From Microbacteriaceae bacterium (GTDB taxonomy: Bacteria; Actinomycetota; Actinomycetes; Actinomycetales; Microbacteriaceae), in NCBI GenBank assembly GCA_014378715.1, contig JACMNE010000165.1, positions 1 through 33,059 of the forward strand: a DNA stretch of 33,059 nt. The letters run 5' to 3'. The notes beneath the pieces were generated by a model. The model saw only the letters and a list, made by a program, of their open reading frames with translations, searched no databases and was not told the origin of the DNA. Below, in pieces: positions 5,455-15,105 of the stretch. The translations under genes were made by a program, and so were the position numbers. Each line of letters starts with the position of its first letter. Positions within the stretch are counted from its first letter, which is position 1.

Positions 5455-6480
5455 ATGCCCGTTGCCACCCCACAGCAATACGCCGACATGCTTGCCAGGG
5501 CCAAGGACGGGGGTTTCGCCTACCCCGCGATCAACGTGTCGTCATCGTCGACGATCAACGCGGTGCTGCAGGGCCTGACCGAGGCCGGCTCCGACGGCAT
5601 CATCCAGGTCACCACCGGCGGCGCGGACTACTTCGCCGGCCAGAGCGTGAAGAACCGCGCGTCGGGCGCCCTCGCCTTCGCCGCCTTCGCCACCGAGGTC
5701 GCCAAGAACTACCCGGTCACCGTCGCGCTCCACACGGATCACTGCCCCAAGGACGCGCTCGACGGCTTCGTCATCCCGCTCATCGAGGCCTCCGAGGCCG
5801 AGGTGCGCGCCGGCCGCAACCCGATCTTCCAGTCGCACATGTGGGACGGCTCGGCCGTGCCGCTCGCCGAGAACCTCGAGATCGCGAAGATGCTGCTCCC
5901 CCGCATGAAGGCGATCAATTCGATCCTCGAGGTCGAGATCGGCGTCGTCGGCGGCGAGGAGGACGGCGTCAGCCACGACATCAACGACAGCCTGTACACG
6001 ACTCTCGACGACGTCATCGCCACCATCGAGGCGCTCGGCCTCGGCGACCAGGGTCGTTACATCGCGGCGCTGACCTTCGGCAACGTGCACGGTGTCTACA
6101 AGCCGGGCAACGTGAAGCTGCGCCCCGAACTGCTCGGGGAGATCCAGGCCGGGATCCAGGCGAAGTACGGCACGTCCGCCCTGCCCCTCGACCTCGTCTT
6201 CCACGGCGGGTCGGGCTCGAGCGACGCGGAGATCGCCACCGCCGTCGCGAACGGAGTCATCAAGATGAACATCGACACGGACACGCAGTACGCGTTCAGC
6301 CGCTCCGTCGCCGATACTGTGCTCAAGAACTACGACGGCTTCCTCAAGGTCGACGGCGAAGTGGGCAACAAGAAGGTCTACGACCCGCGCTCCTGGGGCA
6401 AGAAGGCCGAGACGGCCATGGCCGCCCGCGTCGTCGACGCCACCCGTCAGCTCGGATCCGCCGGCCACTCCGGCTCGTAG
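5455..6480 (+). CDS. fbaA: Class II (zinc-dependent) fructose-bisphosphate aldolase
   Basis: The 341-residue enzyme interconverts fructose 1,6-bisphosphate with dihydroxyacetone phosphate and glyceraldehyde 3-phosphate. Visible motifs: FAYPAINVSSSSTINAVLQG near the N-terminus; VALHTDHCPKD (catalytic Asp and a zinc His) near residue 90; EVEIGVVGGEEDGV near residue 160; the zinc-His motif GNVHGVYKPG near residue 205; VFHGGSGSS near residue 245; and NIDTDTQYAF near residue 270. Length fits the FbaA (type A) branch used for central metabolism by actinobacteria. ATG 5455 follows AGAGGAGA. It could in principle also act in the neighbouring sugar-acid cassette, but nothing in the sequence indicates that. 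A strong hairpin follows the stop. Confidence 0.96.
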   Translation: MPVATPQQYADMLARAKDGGFAYPAINVSSSSTINAVLQGLTEAGSDGIIQVTTGGADYFAGQSVKNRASGALAFAAFATEVAKNYPVTVALHTDHCPKDALDGFVIPLIEASEAEVRAGRNPIFQSHMWDGSAVPLAENLEIAKMLLPRMKAINSILEVEIGVVGGEEDGVSHDINDSLYTTLDDVIATIEALGLGDQGRYIAALTFGNVHGVYKPGNVKLRPELLGEIQAGIQAKYGTSALPLDLVFHGGSGSSDAEIATAVANGVIKMNIDTDTQYAFSRSVADTVLKNYDGFLKVDGEVGNKKVYDPRSWGKKAETAMAARVVDATRQLGSAGHSGS

Positions 6481-6490
6481 GCCGCGCGAG

Positions 6491-6534
6491 CGTCCAGTGT
6501 CCCGGGGGCAACGCCCCGCCCGGGACGCTGGACG
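6491..6534. terminator. Hairpin between convergent fbaA and the DUF6264 gene
   Basis: A 15-bp stem, CGTCCAGTGTCCCGG paired with CCGGGACGCTGGACG (one G-T pair), encloses a loop that itself pairs GGGC with GCCC. No clear U run follows on either strand, as is usual in high-GC actinobacteria. The position between two gene ends supports a bidirectional terminator. Confidence 0.75.
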
Positions 6535-6537
6535 GAC

Positions 6538-7152
6538 TCAGGCGCGCGTCGTCAGGTAGGCCTGGAAGGTCGGGTCACTGACGATCAGCGAGATCAGCAG
6601 CACCCCGGTGATCGCCCCCGCCACGGCACCGCCCACGAGCGGCACCCAGAACGCCAGCTTCCTCGCGCGCAACCGGCGCGCCGTGAGGTAGACCGTCGCC
6701 ACCAGGATCAGCACGTTACTCACGTTGATGATCAGGCCAGCGGATGTCGCGAACCCCGTGCCGACATAGGCGCCGATGCCCTGCTGCGCGTACACCTGGG
6801 TCAGCACCGCGGGGATGTCGGAGTACTGGAAGAAGCCGGCGATGACCGTGAGCGTTCCCCAGGTCATCAGCAGCAGGCTGACCAGGTGGTCCCAACGCCG
6901 ACGGCCGGGAGGCGACGCACCATCGCGATCCGCGCCCACCCCGGGTAGGAGTGCTGCCGGCCGATGCGGGGCCGGAAGATGCGGGGCGTGCGGGGTCTGA
7001 GCGGCGGGCGGCACCACGGGGGCGACGGCCCCGTCGACGTCCCTCGGTCGGAGTACGGGCGGCACGGGCGGCAGCGACCTGGCGATGATCTCCGCCTGCT
7101 CCTGCGGAGTGGCGTACTCGCCATACTCCGGGCGGGGCCGCTCGTCGGTCAT
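6538..7152 (-). CDS. Membrane protein, DUF6264-like
   Basis: The 204-residue protein begins [20 protein letters not shown], the opening I associate with the DUF6264 family of Microbacteriaceae. A Pro/Ala-rich linker to about residue 85 follows. Three or four hydrophobic segments then follow, near 90-108, 128-158 and 168-192, with RRLRARK between the last two. Its function is unknown. Its ATG overlaps the ispH stop as ATGA, so it is translated from the ispH transcript. Confidence 0.75.
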   Translation of the reverse strand: MTDERPRPEYGEYATPQEQAEIIARSLPPVPPVLRPRDVDGAVAPVVPPAAQTPHAPHLPAPHRPAALLPGVGADRDGASPPGRRRWDHLVSLLLMTWGTLTVIAGFFQYSDIPAVLTQVYAQQGIGAYVGTGFATSAGLIINVSNVLILVATVYLTARRLRARKLAFWVPLVGGAVAGAITGVLLISLIVSDPTFQAYLTTRA

Positions 7153-8237
7153 TGCCAGTCCAGCTTGCGGGTGCGTCCCCCGAGACCGCGTGAGTCGGGC
7201 TCTCCCGAGGCGTCCTTGCGGAGTTCCTTCGGCAGGGAGAACATGAGGTCCTCCTCGGCTGTGACGACCTGGCGCACGTCACCGTAGCCGGCATCGGCGA
7301 GGTCGTCGAGCACCTCCTGCACGAGCACCTCGGGCACGGAGGCGCCGGAGGTCACGCCGACGGTCGCGACGCCATCGAACCACTCCTGCTTCATCTCGCT
7401 CGCGTAGTCGACCCGGTAGGCGGCCTTCGCGCCGTGCTCGAGCGCGACGTCGACCAGCCTGACTGTGTTCGAGCTGTTCGCGGAGCCGACGACGATGACC
7501 AGCTCAGCCGACTCAGCGACCTTCTTGATGGCGACCTGGCGGTTCTGGGTGGCGTAGCAGATGTCGTCGCTCGGCGGGTTGTGCAGGTTCGGGAACCGCT
7601 CGCGCAGCAGCCGCACTGTCTCCATCGTCTCGTCGACGCTGAGGGTGGTCTGGCTCAGCCACACGAGGTTGTCCGGGTCCGCGACGACCAGGGACGCGAC
7701 ATCCGCCGGGGAATTGATCAGGGTCGTGCGTTCGGGGGCGTGGCCCATGGTGCCCTCGACCTCCTCGTGGCCGGCGTGGCCGATGAGGAGGATGTCGAAG
7801 TTGTCGCGGGAGAAGCGCTGCGCCTCGCGGTGCACCTTCGTGACCAGCGGGCAGGTGGCGTCGATCGCGTCGAGGCTGCGGTCGGCGGCGTCGGCGACCA
7901 CCTTCGGTGACACCCCGTGCGCAGAGAAGACGATGTGGGAGCCCTCCGGCACCTCGCCGACCTCGTCGACGAAGATCGCGCCGGCGCGTTCCAGGGTCGA
8001 GACGACGTGGATGTTGTGCACGATCTGCTTGCGCACATAGACGGGGGCGCCGAAGCGTTCGATGGCCTTCTCGACGGCGATGACGGCCCGGTCCACTCCT
8101 GCACAGTAGCCCCGGGGCGCGGCGAGGAGAACCCGCTTGACCCCGGTGACCGGGTTATCCTTTAGCCTGTTGCGGACCGCCGGGATGCGAGGCATCTCGA
8201 GGTCGACAGTCAGGGCGCCGTTGGTGATTTTGCTCAC
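7149..8237 (-). CDS. ispH: 4-hydroxy-3-methylbut-2-enyl diphosphate reductase
   Basis: This is the last enzyme of the MEP isoprenoid pathway. It is a [4Fe-4S] enzyme that makes IPP and DMAPP from HMBPP. The 362-residue protein has the three cluster cysteines in their family contexts: [13 protein letters not shown] (Cys45), [17 protein letters not shown] and [12 protein letters not shown]. It also has FSAHGVSP and [12 protein letters not shown] chose GTG 8237, where MSKITNGAL begins, because a TACAAT -10 box lies exactly six bases upstream, implying a leaderless mRNA. The longer open frame upstream would run into xseA on the other strand. The ispH/xseA divergent arrangement is common in actinobacteria. 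Confidence 0.96.
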   Translation of the reverse strand: MSKITNGALTVDLEMPRIPAVRNRLKDNPVTGVKRVLLAAPRGYCAGVDRAVIAVEKAIERFGAPVYVRKQIVHNIHVVSTLERAGAIFVDEVGEVPEGSHIVFSAHGVSPKVVADAADRSLDAIDATCPLVTKVHREAQRFSRDNFDILLIGHAGHEEVEGTMGHAPERTTLINSPADVASLVVADPDNLVWLSQTTLSVDETMETVRLLRERFPNLHNPPSDDICYATQNRQVAIKKVAESAELVIVVGSANSSNTVRLVDVALEHGAKAAYRVDYASEMKQEWFDGVATVGVTSGASVPEVLVQEVLDDLADAGYGDVRQVVTAEEDLMFSLPKELRKDASGEPDSRGLGGRTRKLDWQ

Positions 8238-8243
8238 GGCCCA

Positions 8244-8249
8244 ATTGTA
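8244..8249 (-). promoter_or_regulatory. -10 box of ispH (leaderless)
   Basis: TACAAT, then six bases (TGGGCC), then the GTG start. Transcription would begin at or next to the start codon. No ribosome site is present. Confidence 0.7.
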
Positions 8250-8328
8250 GGCGGCGCCCGCTGGGCGGGGACCCGGCAGCGATTCCGCCACCGCCGGGGT
8301 CCGCGGAGCCGGAGATCGAGGAGACCGT

Positions 8329-9567
8329 ATGACCATCGACCATGGGCCGTCCACCGTCGACGCACCGTGGCCCGTCGCCGTGCTCTCGACGAAGATCAAG
8401 GGCTGGATCGACCGGCTCGGCGCGGTCTGGGTCGAGGGCGAGATCACCCAGTGGGGCGTCTCGGGCGGCAACGTCTACGGCAAGCTCAAGGACCTCTCCG
8501 TCGACGCGACCGTTGGCTTCACCGTCTGGTCGTCTGTGAAGACCAAGCTGCCCGCGAACCTCAAGCAGGGCGACCGGGTCATCGCGCTCGTCAAGCCGAA
8601 CTACTGGGTCAAGGGCGGCACTCTCACGATGCAGGTCTTCGAGATGCGCCATGTCGGCCTCGGCGACCTCCTCGAACGGCTCGAACGCCTCCGCCAGCAG
8701 CTGCGCGCCGAGGGGCTCTTCGACGCCTCGCGCAAGCGGCGCCTGCCGTTCCTGCCCGGCCGCATCGGGCTGATCACCGGCAAGGACTCCGACGCCGAGA
8801 AAGACGTGCTGCGCAACGCGCAGCTGCGCTGGCCCTCGGTCGACTTCCGGATCGTGCACACCGCCGTGCAGGGCGACCGCGCCGCCCGCGAGGTCACCGC
8901 GGCGATCCTCGAGCTCGACGCCGACCAGAGCGTCGATGTCATCATCGTCGCGCGCGGCGGCGGGGACTTCCAGAACCTCCTCGTCTTCAGTGACGAGGAG
9001 CTCGTGCGCGCGGCATCCGCTTGTTCGACGCCCCTCGTCAGTGCGATCGGGCACGAGGCCGACCGCCCGCTGCTCGACGAGGTCGCCGACCTGCGCGCGT
9101 CGACCCCGACCGACGCCGCGAAGCGGGTTGTGCCCGACATCGCCGAGGAGTCCGCTCGCGTGCAGCAGGTGCGCTCGCGGATGGGCATGCGCCTCACCAG
9201 CCTGCTCACCCGGGAGATCGACCGCCTCGAGCAGCTGCGGTCGCGGCCGGCGCTCGCCAACCCCGTCTCCCTCATCGACTCCCGCGCCGAGGAGCTCTCC
9301 CGCTACGTCGGCCGCAGCTCCGAGCTCGTCTGGCGCCGCCTCGACCGCGCCGCCGACCGCATCGACGACGTGCGCAACCAGCTGCGCGCGCTGTCCCCTC
9401 AGGGCACCCTCGCCCGCGGCTACTCGATCGCCCAGCTGCCCGACGGGTCCATCCCCCGCAGCAGAGCGGATGTCGCGCCGGGCACCCATCTCCTCCTCAC
9501 GCTCGCCGTCGGCGCCGTTACCACCACCGTCGACGACCCGCAGCCGACTGGCCGGGCGGATCAGTAG
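8329..9567 (+). CDS. xseA: Exodeoxyribonuclease VII large subunit
   Basis: The 412-residue protein starts with an OB-fold: [40 protein letters not shown]. The catalytic region has [18 protein letters not shown] near residue 145, [20 protein letters not shown] near residue 203, and [20 protein letters not shown] with the [13 protein letters not shown] signature near residue 255. Coiled-coil arms and a C-terminal segment ([10 protein letters not shown]) follow. With XseB it degrades single-stranded DNA into oligonucleotides. ATG 8329 follows GAGGAGA. It is the first gene of a packed operon with xseB, DUF4245, carbonic anhydrase and fumC. Confidence 0.96.
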   Translation: MTIDHGPSTVDAPWPVAVLSTKIKGWIDRLGAVWVEGEITQWGVSGGNVYGKLKDLSVDATVGFTVWSSVKTKLPANLKQGDRVIALVKPNYWVKGGTLTMQVFEMRHVGLGDLLERLERLRQQLRAEGLFDASRKRRLPFLPGRIGLITGKDSDAEKDVLRNAQLRWPSVDFRIVHTAVQGDRAAREVTAAILELDADQSVDVIIVARGGGDFQNLLVFSDEELVRAASACSTPLVSAIGHEADRPLLDEVADLRASTPTDAAKRVVPDIAEESARVQQVRSRMGMRLTSLLTREIDRLEQLRSRPALANPVSLIDSRAEELSRYVGRSSELVWRRLDRAADRIDDVRNQLRALSPQGTLARGYSIAQLPDGSIPRSRADVAPGTHLLLTLAVGAVTTTVDDPQPTGRADQ

Positions 9568-9568
9568 A

Positions 9569-9802
9569 ATGGCGGATGTGGCAGAGAGACCTACCCCCGA
9601 CCTGGCCGAGCTCAGTTACGAGCAAGCGCGCGACGAGCTCATCGCCGTCGTCACGGAACTCGAGCAGGGGTCGTCGACCCTCGAGCAGTCGCTCGCCCTC
9701 TGGGAGCGCGGCGAGGCTCTCGCGAAGCGTTGCGAGGAGTGGCTGATCGGCGCCAAGGCACGCCTGGAGGCGGCTCGCACCGGCGCCGTCGCCGCCGACT
9801 GA
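9569..9802 (+). CDS. xseB: Exodeoxyribonuclease VII small subunit
   Basis: The 77-residue helical protein reads [40 protein letters not shown] and [15 protein letters not shown]. This is the standard XseB helical pair that coats the XseA arms. It lies one base after the xseA stop. Two starts are possible. ATG 9569 is closest but has a poor ribosome site. GTG 9578 stands seven bases after TAGAAT (9565-9570) and could give a separate leaderless transcript. Confidence 0.92.
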   Translation: MADVAERPTPDLAELSYEQARDELIAVVTELEQGSSTLEQSLALWERGEALAKRCEEWLIGAKARLEAARTGAVAAD

Positions 9803-9803
9803 C

Positions 9804-10490
9804 ATGCCAGACAGACCTCCCCGCATCGTCGCCGAGCTCGGCCGTCCGGAGACCCCGGAGGAGACCGCCGCCCGCAAGGCGGAGTCCTCACGCAAGCACC
9901 GGTCGAACCAGACCGTGTCGAACCTGATCCTCGCCCTCGCGGCCTGCCTGGGCATCGTGCTCATCATCATCCTGGTCGTGGTGCGCCCCGACCTCCCGCC
10001 GCCCGAGCCGGTCGACTACACGGCGGCGGCCGAGCAGGCCCAGGGCGGCATCGACGCGCCCCTCGCCCGCCCCGTGCTGCCCCCGGGCTGGGACGCGAAC
10101 TCGGCGACGATCACGGTCGGCTCCGACGGGATCACCGTCTGGTCGATCGGCTTCGTCACCCCGGGAACCCAGGGTGGCATCCCGCAGTTCATCGGCCTCC
10201 GCCAGGGCATCGACGCGAACCCGGCCTGGGTCGCCACCCAGCTCGAGCGCGGTACCCCGACCGGCACTCAGACAATCGACGGCGTCGAGTGGACCACCTA
10301 CGACAAACGGGGCGAGCAGAACACCGGCAACCTCACCTTCGCCATGACGACCGTCGTCGGAGCGAGCAGCTACGTGCTCTACGGCACCGCAGTAGACGAG
10401 GAGTTCCAGACGATCGCGTCGAGCCTCGTCGCGGAATTTGCGGCGGACCCAGCCGCAGCGGAACCAGCTGCCGGGAGCTCCGCAGGATGA
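9804..10490 (+). CDS. DUF4245 membrane-anchored protein
   Basis: The 228-residue protein has a charged cytoplasmic N-terminus (PETPEETAARKAESSRKH), one membrane segment near residues 41-62 (LILALAACLGIVLIIILVVV), and an outside domain with PVLPPGWDANSATI, WVATQLERGTPTG and GVEWTTYDKRG. This is the DUF4245 layout found next to xseB or glpX in many actinobacteria (the Rv1100-like position). Function unknown. It begins one base after xseB and its stop overlaps the carbonic anhydrase ATG. A short Ala/Glu/Pro tail ends the protein. Confidence 0.85.
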   Translation: MPDRPPRIVAELGRPETPEETAARKAESSRKHRSNQTVSNLILALAACLGIVLIIILVVVRPDLPPPEPVDYTAAAEQAQGGIDAPLARPVLPPGWDANSATITVGSDGITVWSIGFVTPGTQGGIPQFIGLRQGIDANPAWVATQLERGTPTGTQTIDGVEWTTYDKRGEQNTGNLTFAMTTVVGASSYVLYGTAVDEEFQTIASSLVAEFAADPAAAEPAAGSSAG

Positions 10491-11152
10491 CCACCCGCAC
10501 CCCGGCCGAGGTGTGGCGCGAGATGGTGCGTGGCAACGACCGCTTCGTCGCCGGCACCCCGAGCCATCCCCGCCAGGACGTCGAGCGCCGCGAGGCGCTC
10601 GCCAGCAAGCAGGAGCCGCACGCTGCCCTCTTCGGCTGCAGCGACTCGCGCCTCGCCGCCGAGATCATCTTCGACAAGGGCATCGGCGACCTGTTCGTGG
10701 TGCGCAACGCCGGCCAGATCATCTCGGAGTCCGTCGTCGGCTCACTCGAGTACGCCGTCGGGGTGCTCGGGGTGCCGCTGATCGTGGTCCTCGGCCACGA
10801 CGAGTGCGGCGCCGTCCTCGCCGCGATCCAGTCCCAGTCAGCGGATGCCGCGCCCCTTCCTCCCCACATCAATCGCCTCATCTCGAAGATCGTGCCTGCC
10901 GTGCGCCGCGTCGCGACCTCGACGAACGCGACCATCGAGGCCCACGAGGTGGACGCCCTCGAGGTCGGCCGAGCCCACCTCCGCGACACCATCGCCGAGC
11001 TCCTGCAGACCTCTGAGCTCATCAGCGACGCGATCGCCGCGGGTACGCTGGCTATCGTCGGTGCGAACTACCGCCTGCTCGAGGGCCGCGCGGTACCGGA
11101 CATCCACGTAGGAAATCTCTCTTTCACTCCCCAGGAAGGCGCAGCGTTGTGA
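10487..11152 (+). CDS. Beta-class carbonic anhydrase
   Basis: The 221-residue zinc enzyme interconverts CO2 and bicarbonate. The zinc ligands and catalytic dyad are visible: Cys51 and Asp53 in [11 protein letters not shown], Arg55, then His104 and Cys107 in [29 protein letters not shown] is also typical. ATG overlaps the DUF4245 stop (ATGA), and its own stop overlaps fumC (GTGA). It is therefore co-translated between the exonuclease and TCA genes. It may supply bicarbonate for anaplerotic carboxylation. The open frame reaches further upstream, but that part is antisense-like debris of DUF4245. Confidence 0.92.
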   Translation: MTTRTPAEVWREMVRGNDRFVAGTPSHPRQDVERREALASKQEPHAALFGCSDSRLAAEIIFDKGIGDLFVVRNAGQIISESVVGSLEYAVGVLGVPLIVVLGHDECGAVLAAIQSQSADAAPLPPHINRLISKIVPAVRRVATSTNATIEAHEVDALEVGRAHLRDTIAELLQTSELISDAIAAGTLAIVGANYRLLEGRAVPDIHVGNLSFTPQEGAAL

Positions 11153-12567
11153 CCACCCAGATCCAGGACGACCAGAAGTTCCGAACCGAGCACGACACGA
11201 TGGGCGAGGTGCTCGTCCCCATCGACGCCCTCTACTCCGCCCAGACGCAGCGGGCGGTCGAGAACTTCCCGATCTCCGGATCCGGCCTCGAGGCGGCCCA
11301 GATCGTCGCTCTCGCCCGCATCAAGCGCGCCGCCGCCATTGTCAACCACGACCTCGGCATCCTCGACGCCACCATCTCCTCGGCCATCGTCGGCGCGGCC
11401 GACCGCATCATCGACGGCGAGCACCACGGCGAGTTCCCCGTCGACACCTACCAGACCGGCAGCGGCACCTCGTCGAACATGAACATGAACGAGGTGCTCG
11501 CGACTCTGGCGACCGGCATCCTCGGCTCCCCGGTGCACCCCAACGACCACGTCAACGCCTCGCAGTCGTCGAACGACGTCTTCCCGACCTCCGTGCACGT
11601 CGCCGTCACCGGCGCGCTCCTGCACGACCTGATCCCCTCGCTCGACCACCTCGCCGTCGCCCTCGAGGCGAAGGCGCAGCTGTGGCAGGGCGTCGTCAAG
11701 GCTGGCCGCACCCACCTCATGGACGCCACGCCGGTCACCCTCGGCCAGGAGTTCGCCGGCTACGCCCGCCAGGTGCGCCTCGGCATCGAGCGTGTCGCCG
11801 CCACGATCGGCCGCGTCGCGGAAGTGCCCCTCGGCGGGACCGCCGTCGGCACCGGCATCAACACCCCGTTCGGCTTCTCCCAGCGCGTGATCGCCGAGCT
11901 CGCCGAGAACTCCGGACTCCCCCTCACCGAGGCCCTCGACCACTTCGAGGCCCAGGGCGCCCGCGACGGCCTCGTCGAGGCGTCCGGCGCCCTCCGCGTC
12001 ATCGCCGTGAGCCTCACCAAGATCTGCAACGACCTGCGCTGGATGGGCTCCGGCCCCAACGCGGGACTCGGCGAGCTGCGCATCCCCGACCTCCAGCCCG
12101 GCTCCTCGATCATGCCGGGCAAGGTCAACCCGGTGATCCCCGAGGCCGTGCTGATGGTCTGCGCTCGCGTGATCGGCAACGATGCGACGATCGCCTGGGC
12201 CGGCGCATCCGGTTCCTTCGAACTCAACGTGGGGATCCCGGTCATGGGCACCTCGCTGCTCGAGTCGATCCGCCTCGTCTCCAACTCCACCCGGGCCCTT
12301 GCCGACAAGACCATCGACGGCCTCGAAGCGGATGTCGAGCGCTCCCGCGCCCTGGCCGAGTCGTCGCCGGCCATCGTCACCCCGCTCAACCGCGTCATCG
12401 GCTACGACGCCGCGGCGAAGGTCGCGAAGAACGCGGTCGCGAAGAGCATCACGGTGCGCGAGTCGGTCATCGACCTCGGCTTCGTCGAGCGCGGCGAGGT
12501 CAGCCTCGAGCTGCTCGACTCGGCCCTGGACGTGCTCGCCATGACCCGCCCCCCGGTCGCCCCGTAA
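11149..12567 (+). CDS. fumC: Class II fumarate hydratase
   Basis: The 472-residue protein hydrates fumarate to L-malate in the TCA cycle. Superfamily signatures in order: [75 protein letters not shown] and the fumarase/aspartase signature [15 protein letters not shown]. The GTG start at 11149 overlaps the carbonic anhydrase stop by four bases. Length is normal. It ends the xseA operon; a GC-rich hairpin follows. Confidence 0.95.
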   Translation: MTTQIQDDQKFRTEHDTMGEVLVPIDALYSAQTQRAVENFPISGSGLEAAQIVALARIKRAAAIVNHDLGILDATISSAIVGAADRIIDGEHHGEFPVDTYQTGSGTSSNMNMNEVLATLATGILGSPVHPNDHVNASQSSNDVFPTSVHVAVTGALLHDLIPSLDHLAVALEAKAQLWQGVVKAGRTHLMDATPVTLGQEFAGYARQVRLGIERVAATIGRVAEVPLGGTAVGTGINTPFGFSQRVIAELAENSGLPLTEALDHFEAQGARDGLVEASGALRVIAVSLTKICNDLRWMGSGPNAGLGELRIPDLQPGSSIMPGKVNPVIPEAVLMVCARVIGNDATIAWAGASGSFELNVGIPVMGTSLLESIRLVSNSTRALADKTIDGLEADVERSRALAESSPAIVTPLNRVIGYDAAAKVAKNAVAKSITVRESVIDLGFVERGEVSLELLDSALDVLAMTRPPVAP

Positions 12568-12571
12568 TACC

Positions 12572-12594
12572 GGGGCGCGGTCCGCCCGCGCCCC
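12572..12594 (+). terminator. GC-rich hairpin after fumC
   Basis: GGGGCGCGG and CCGCGCCCC pair around a five-base loop, five bases after the fumC stop. C-rich sequence rather than T follows. It is a probable terminator or mRNA 3' end stabiliser for the xseA-fumC operon. Confidence 0.5.
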
Positions 12595-12695
12595 TCCCCC
12601 GGCACTGGCGCCGGGCTCCCCCGAATCCGTCGCGGGGCCTGGTCAGAGTCCCCACCTGACAGCGCGGGCCACGAGCCCGGCATCAAAGGAGCACC

Positions 12696-14222
12696 ATGAC
12701 CATGTCCCCGCCACTTCCGCCCAGCAGCCAGCTCCAGGAGGCCAGGCAGGACTGGCAGAGCCGCGAGTCGCTGGCCGAGTCGATGATCCCGCTGATCGGC
12801 AGGCTCTACCGCGACCACGGGGTGGTGACCTCCGTCTTCGGGCGCTCGCTGATCAACCAGTCCGTCATCGGGGTCATCAAGGGCCACCGCTACGCTCGGC
12901 ACGTAGCCGCCACCGAGCTGCTGCTCGAGGACAGCGTGCTCCTGTTGCACGCCCTGCTGCGGCTCGAACTCGGCCCGGTCTCCGTCGACCTCGCCCGGCT
13001 GCAGATCGCGTTCGAGCGGCAGTCCGCGGACCAGCCCGGGGTGTCACTCGACCAGTTCCTCGCCGCGCAGCTGCAGGACTCGATCGGGCGCAGCTCCGAC
13101 GACGTCCCCGACTCCCGCGACATCGTGCTCTACGGCTTCGGGCGGATCGGCAGGCTGCTGGCCCGCATCCTCATCGAGCGCTCCAGCGGGCTCGTGAGCC
13201 CGCGGCTACGCGCCGTGGTCGTGCGCAAGGGGTCGGTGGACGACCTCGACAAGAGGGCGAGCCTCCTGCGCCGCGACTCCGTGCACGGCCCGTTCTCCGG
13301 CACCATCACCGTCGACCGCGAGCTCAACCGCATCATCGCCAACGGCACCGTCATCCAGGTCATCTACTCGAGCGATCCGGCCACCGTCGACTACACCGCG
13401 CACGGCATCGCGAACGCCATCGTCATCGACACGACCGGCCGCTGGCGCGACGAGGAGGGGCTCTCCCAGCACCTGCGAGCGACCGGCGTCTCGCGTGTGC
13501 TGCTCACCGCGCCGGGCAAGGGCGCGCTGAAGAACATCGTCCACGGCATCAACCACGACACCATCACCGATGACGACCTCATCATCACGGCTGCGTCCTG
13601 CACCACGAACGCGGTCACCCCCGTGCTCAAGGCGATCAACGACCGCTTCGTCGTGGAGCACTGCCACGTCGAGACCGTACACTCGTTCACCAACGACCAG
13701 AACTTGATCGACAACTTCCACCCCGGCGCCCGCCGCGGCCGCTCAGCCGCCCTGAACATGGTGCTCACCGAGACCGGGGCGGCCAAGGCGGTCGCCAAAG
13801 CGCTGCCGGAGTTGGCCGGGCGCCTGACCGGCAACTCGATCCGCGTTCCCACCCCCGACGTGTCGATGGCGATCCTCAACCTGACCCTCGCCACGGAGAC
13901 GGAGCGGGACGAACTCAACGAGTACCTGCGGTCGGTGTCGCTCGACTCCGCGCTCCGCCGGCAGATCGACTACATCGAATCGTCGGAGGTGGTCTCGAGC
14001 GACTTCATCGGCTCCCGGCGCGCCGGCGTCGTGGACGGCCTGGCGACGATCGTCACTGGCCGGCACGCGGTCGTCTACGTCTGGTACGACAACGAGAACG
14101 GCTACAGCTACCAGGTCATCCGGGTGCTCGAGGAACTCACCGGGGCACCCGCGTCGGCGCACCCCGAGACCGAGTCGATCCGCGTGGTCCCGTCCGTCGC
14201 GCTGCCCTCCGCCATCGCCTGA
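12696..14222 (+). CDS. gapB: Long-form glyceraldehyde-3-phosphate dehydrogenase (GapB type)
   Basis: The 508-residue protein has about 128 helical N-terminal residues that ordinary GAPDH lacks, followed by a full GAPDH module. Visible: Rossmann DIVLYGFGRIGRLLARIL, the catalytic cysteine in ITAASCTTNAVTPVL, the catalytic-His region HVETVHSFTNDQNLIDN, NSIRVPTPDVSMAILNL, and the C-terminal WYDNENGYSYQVI. Corynebacterium glutamicum GapB is a long form of about 480 residues that works in the gluconeogenic direction and can use NADP; by similarity this copy may do the same. ATG 12696 follows AAAGGAG. Its position near glpX and fbaA, encoding other gluconeogenic enzymes, fits that role. The direction and cofactor are inference. 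Confidence 0.9.
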   Translation: MTMSPPLPPSSQLQEARQDWQSRESLAESMIPLIGRLYRDHGVVTSVFGRSLINQSVIGVIKGHRYARHVAATELLLEDSVLLLHALLRLELGPVSVDLARLQIAFERQSADQPGVSLDQFLAAQLQDSIGRSSDDVPDSRDIVLYGFGRIGRLLARILIERSSGLVSPRLRAVVVRKGSVDDLDKRASLLRRDSVHGPFSGTITVDRELNRIIANGTVIQVIYSSDPATVDYTAHGIANAIVIDTTGRWRDEEGLSQHLRATGVSRVLLTAPGKGALKNIVHGINHDTITDDDLIITAASCTTNAVTPVLKAINDRFVVEHCHVETVHSFTNDQNLIDNFHPGARRGRSAALNMVLTETGAAKAVAKALPELAGRLTGNSIRVPTPDVSMAILNLTLATETERDELNEYLRSVSLDSALRRQIDYIESSEVVSSDFIGSRRAGVVDGLATIVTGRHAVVYVWYDNENGYSYQVIRVLEELTGAPASAHPETESIRVVPSVALPSAIA

Positions 14223-14287
14223 CACGGGCAGCGCCACTCTTCAGCAATCACCGGCGCGCGGCACGCTCCGGTCGGTGGGGCGACGGG

Positions 14288-15055
14288 TCAGCGGCGAGGA
14301 ACAGGCTGCAGCTCGAGGGGGGTGCCGTCGAGGGACTGCACGACGCGGTCGCCGAGCGGCGCGAGGAGGTCGACCGGGATGAGGAACCCGCGAGTGCGGG
14401 CGATCGGCGGATTCGGGTCGCAGTTCGCGACGTCCACGGCATCGCCCACCGACTGACCGAAGAACACGCCGATCTGCACCGCACCGTCGATGGTGATGAC
14501 GGTGACCTGCTGCGGGATGCAGCGGTCGTCGCCCAGCACGTGCACCACGAGGTCGCCGGTGTCGAGCGCGACCGTGCCGGGCAGCGGCACCACGCCGAGG
14601 AATCCGGGCTGCGTCGCGAGCCCGGCAGACCGGATCCTGCCGGTCGAGTAGAGGTAGTCGGCAAACCGTCCCGAGGCGTCGACGGCCTGGTAACCCGTGA
14701 TCGCCTGGGGCACTAGCGTCTCCGGCGCCACCGCGAGCGGCGTGAACACGCGGTCGACGACATACGAGCGCGGCTCACCCCAGACATCCTCCGCGATGCT
14801 CGGCGGGCGCACCGGCACAGCCCGGTTGTCGACTATCGACCCGATCACCCACGACACCAGGATCGACACGAGAACCATCAGCCCGACGAGCGACACCACC
14901 CGGCCGGTCGCATAGGCGGCCGTCCCCGGCTCCGACTCGCGGGCGTCACTGCGGGTCCAGCCCACGAGCGCCTGCCACTGGCTGCGCGGAGAGACCACAC
15001 CCCAGAGGAACACCAGCCCGAGAATCCCGAGAAGGATGCTGGGGAGGATGTTCAC
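14288..15055 (-). CDS. Hypothetical membrane-anchored protein with a DUF6199-like N-terminus
   Basis: The 255-residue protein begins with a hydrophobic segment (residues 3-20). A conserved-looking SPRSQWQALVGWTRSDAREP-type stretch follows, resembling DUF6199 proteins. A second membrane segment lies near 52-73 (VVSLVGLMVLVSILVSWVIG). The remaining 180 residues are predicted to be outside, with two cysteines (DDRC and NCDPN) that could form a disulfide. The start is GTG 15055, with TAGCCT exactly six bases before it, so it is probably leaderless. I do not recognise the exported domain. It converges with gapB. Confidence 0.75.
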   Translation of the reverse strand: MNILPSILLGILGLVFLWGVVSPRSQWQALVGWTRSDARESEPGTAAYATGRVVSLVGLMVLVSILVSWVIGSIVDNRAVPVRPPSIAEDVWGEPRSYVVDRVFTPLAVAPETLVPQAITGYQAVDASGRFADYLYSTGRIRSAGLATQPGFLGVVPLPGTVALDTGDLVVHVLGDDRCIPQQVTVITIDGAVQIGVFFGQSVGDAVDVANCDPNPPIARTRGFLIPVDLLAPLGDRVVQSLDGTPLELQPVPRR

Positions 15056-15061
15056 GTCTCG

Positions 15062-15067
15062 AGGCTA
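15062..15067 (-). promoter_or_regulatory. -10 box (leaderless) of the membrane protein gene
   Basis: TAGCCT, six bases (CGAGAC), then GTG 15055. No ribosome site. Confidence 0.55.
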
Positions 15068-15105
15068 CGGGGTCCCTCCGCGCTCCCGCGCCGTAACGTG
15101 GTCGA

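Noticed and set aside
5333..5473. N-terminal extension of the GntR regulator with a signal-peptide-like hydrophobic stretch
   Set aside because: A cytoplasmic DNA-binding protein should not carry it. It covers the fbaA promoter and repeats, and the GTG at 5332 has its own ribosome site.
5455..6480. fbaA as a dedicated aldolase of the sugar-acid cassette
   Set aside because: It is transcribed divergently from the cassette, has its own leader and terminator, and its motifs and length fit the housekeeping aldolase.
8238..8471. Upstream extension of ispH
   Set aside because: It overlaps xseA on the opposite strand, and a -10 box sits six bases before GTG 8237.
8155..9489. 444-codon reverse open frame opposite xseA
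   Set aside because: It is a low-complexity shadow of xseA with no domain pattern.
14223..14287. Possible terminator between gapB and the membrane protein gene
   Set aside because: Only a weak ACCGG/CCGGT pairing with a large loop is visible, which is not enough to call.
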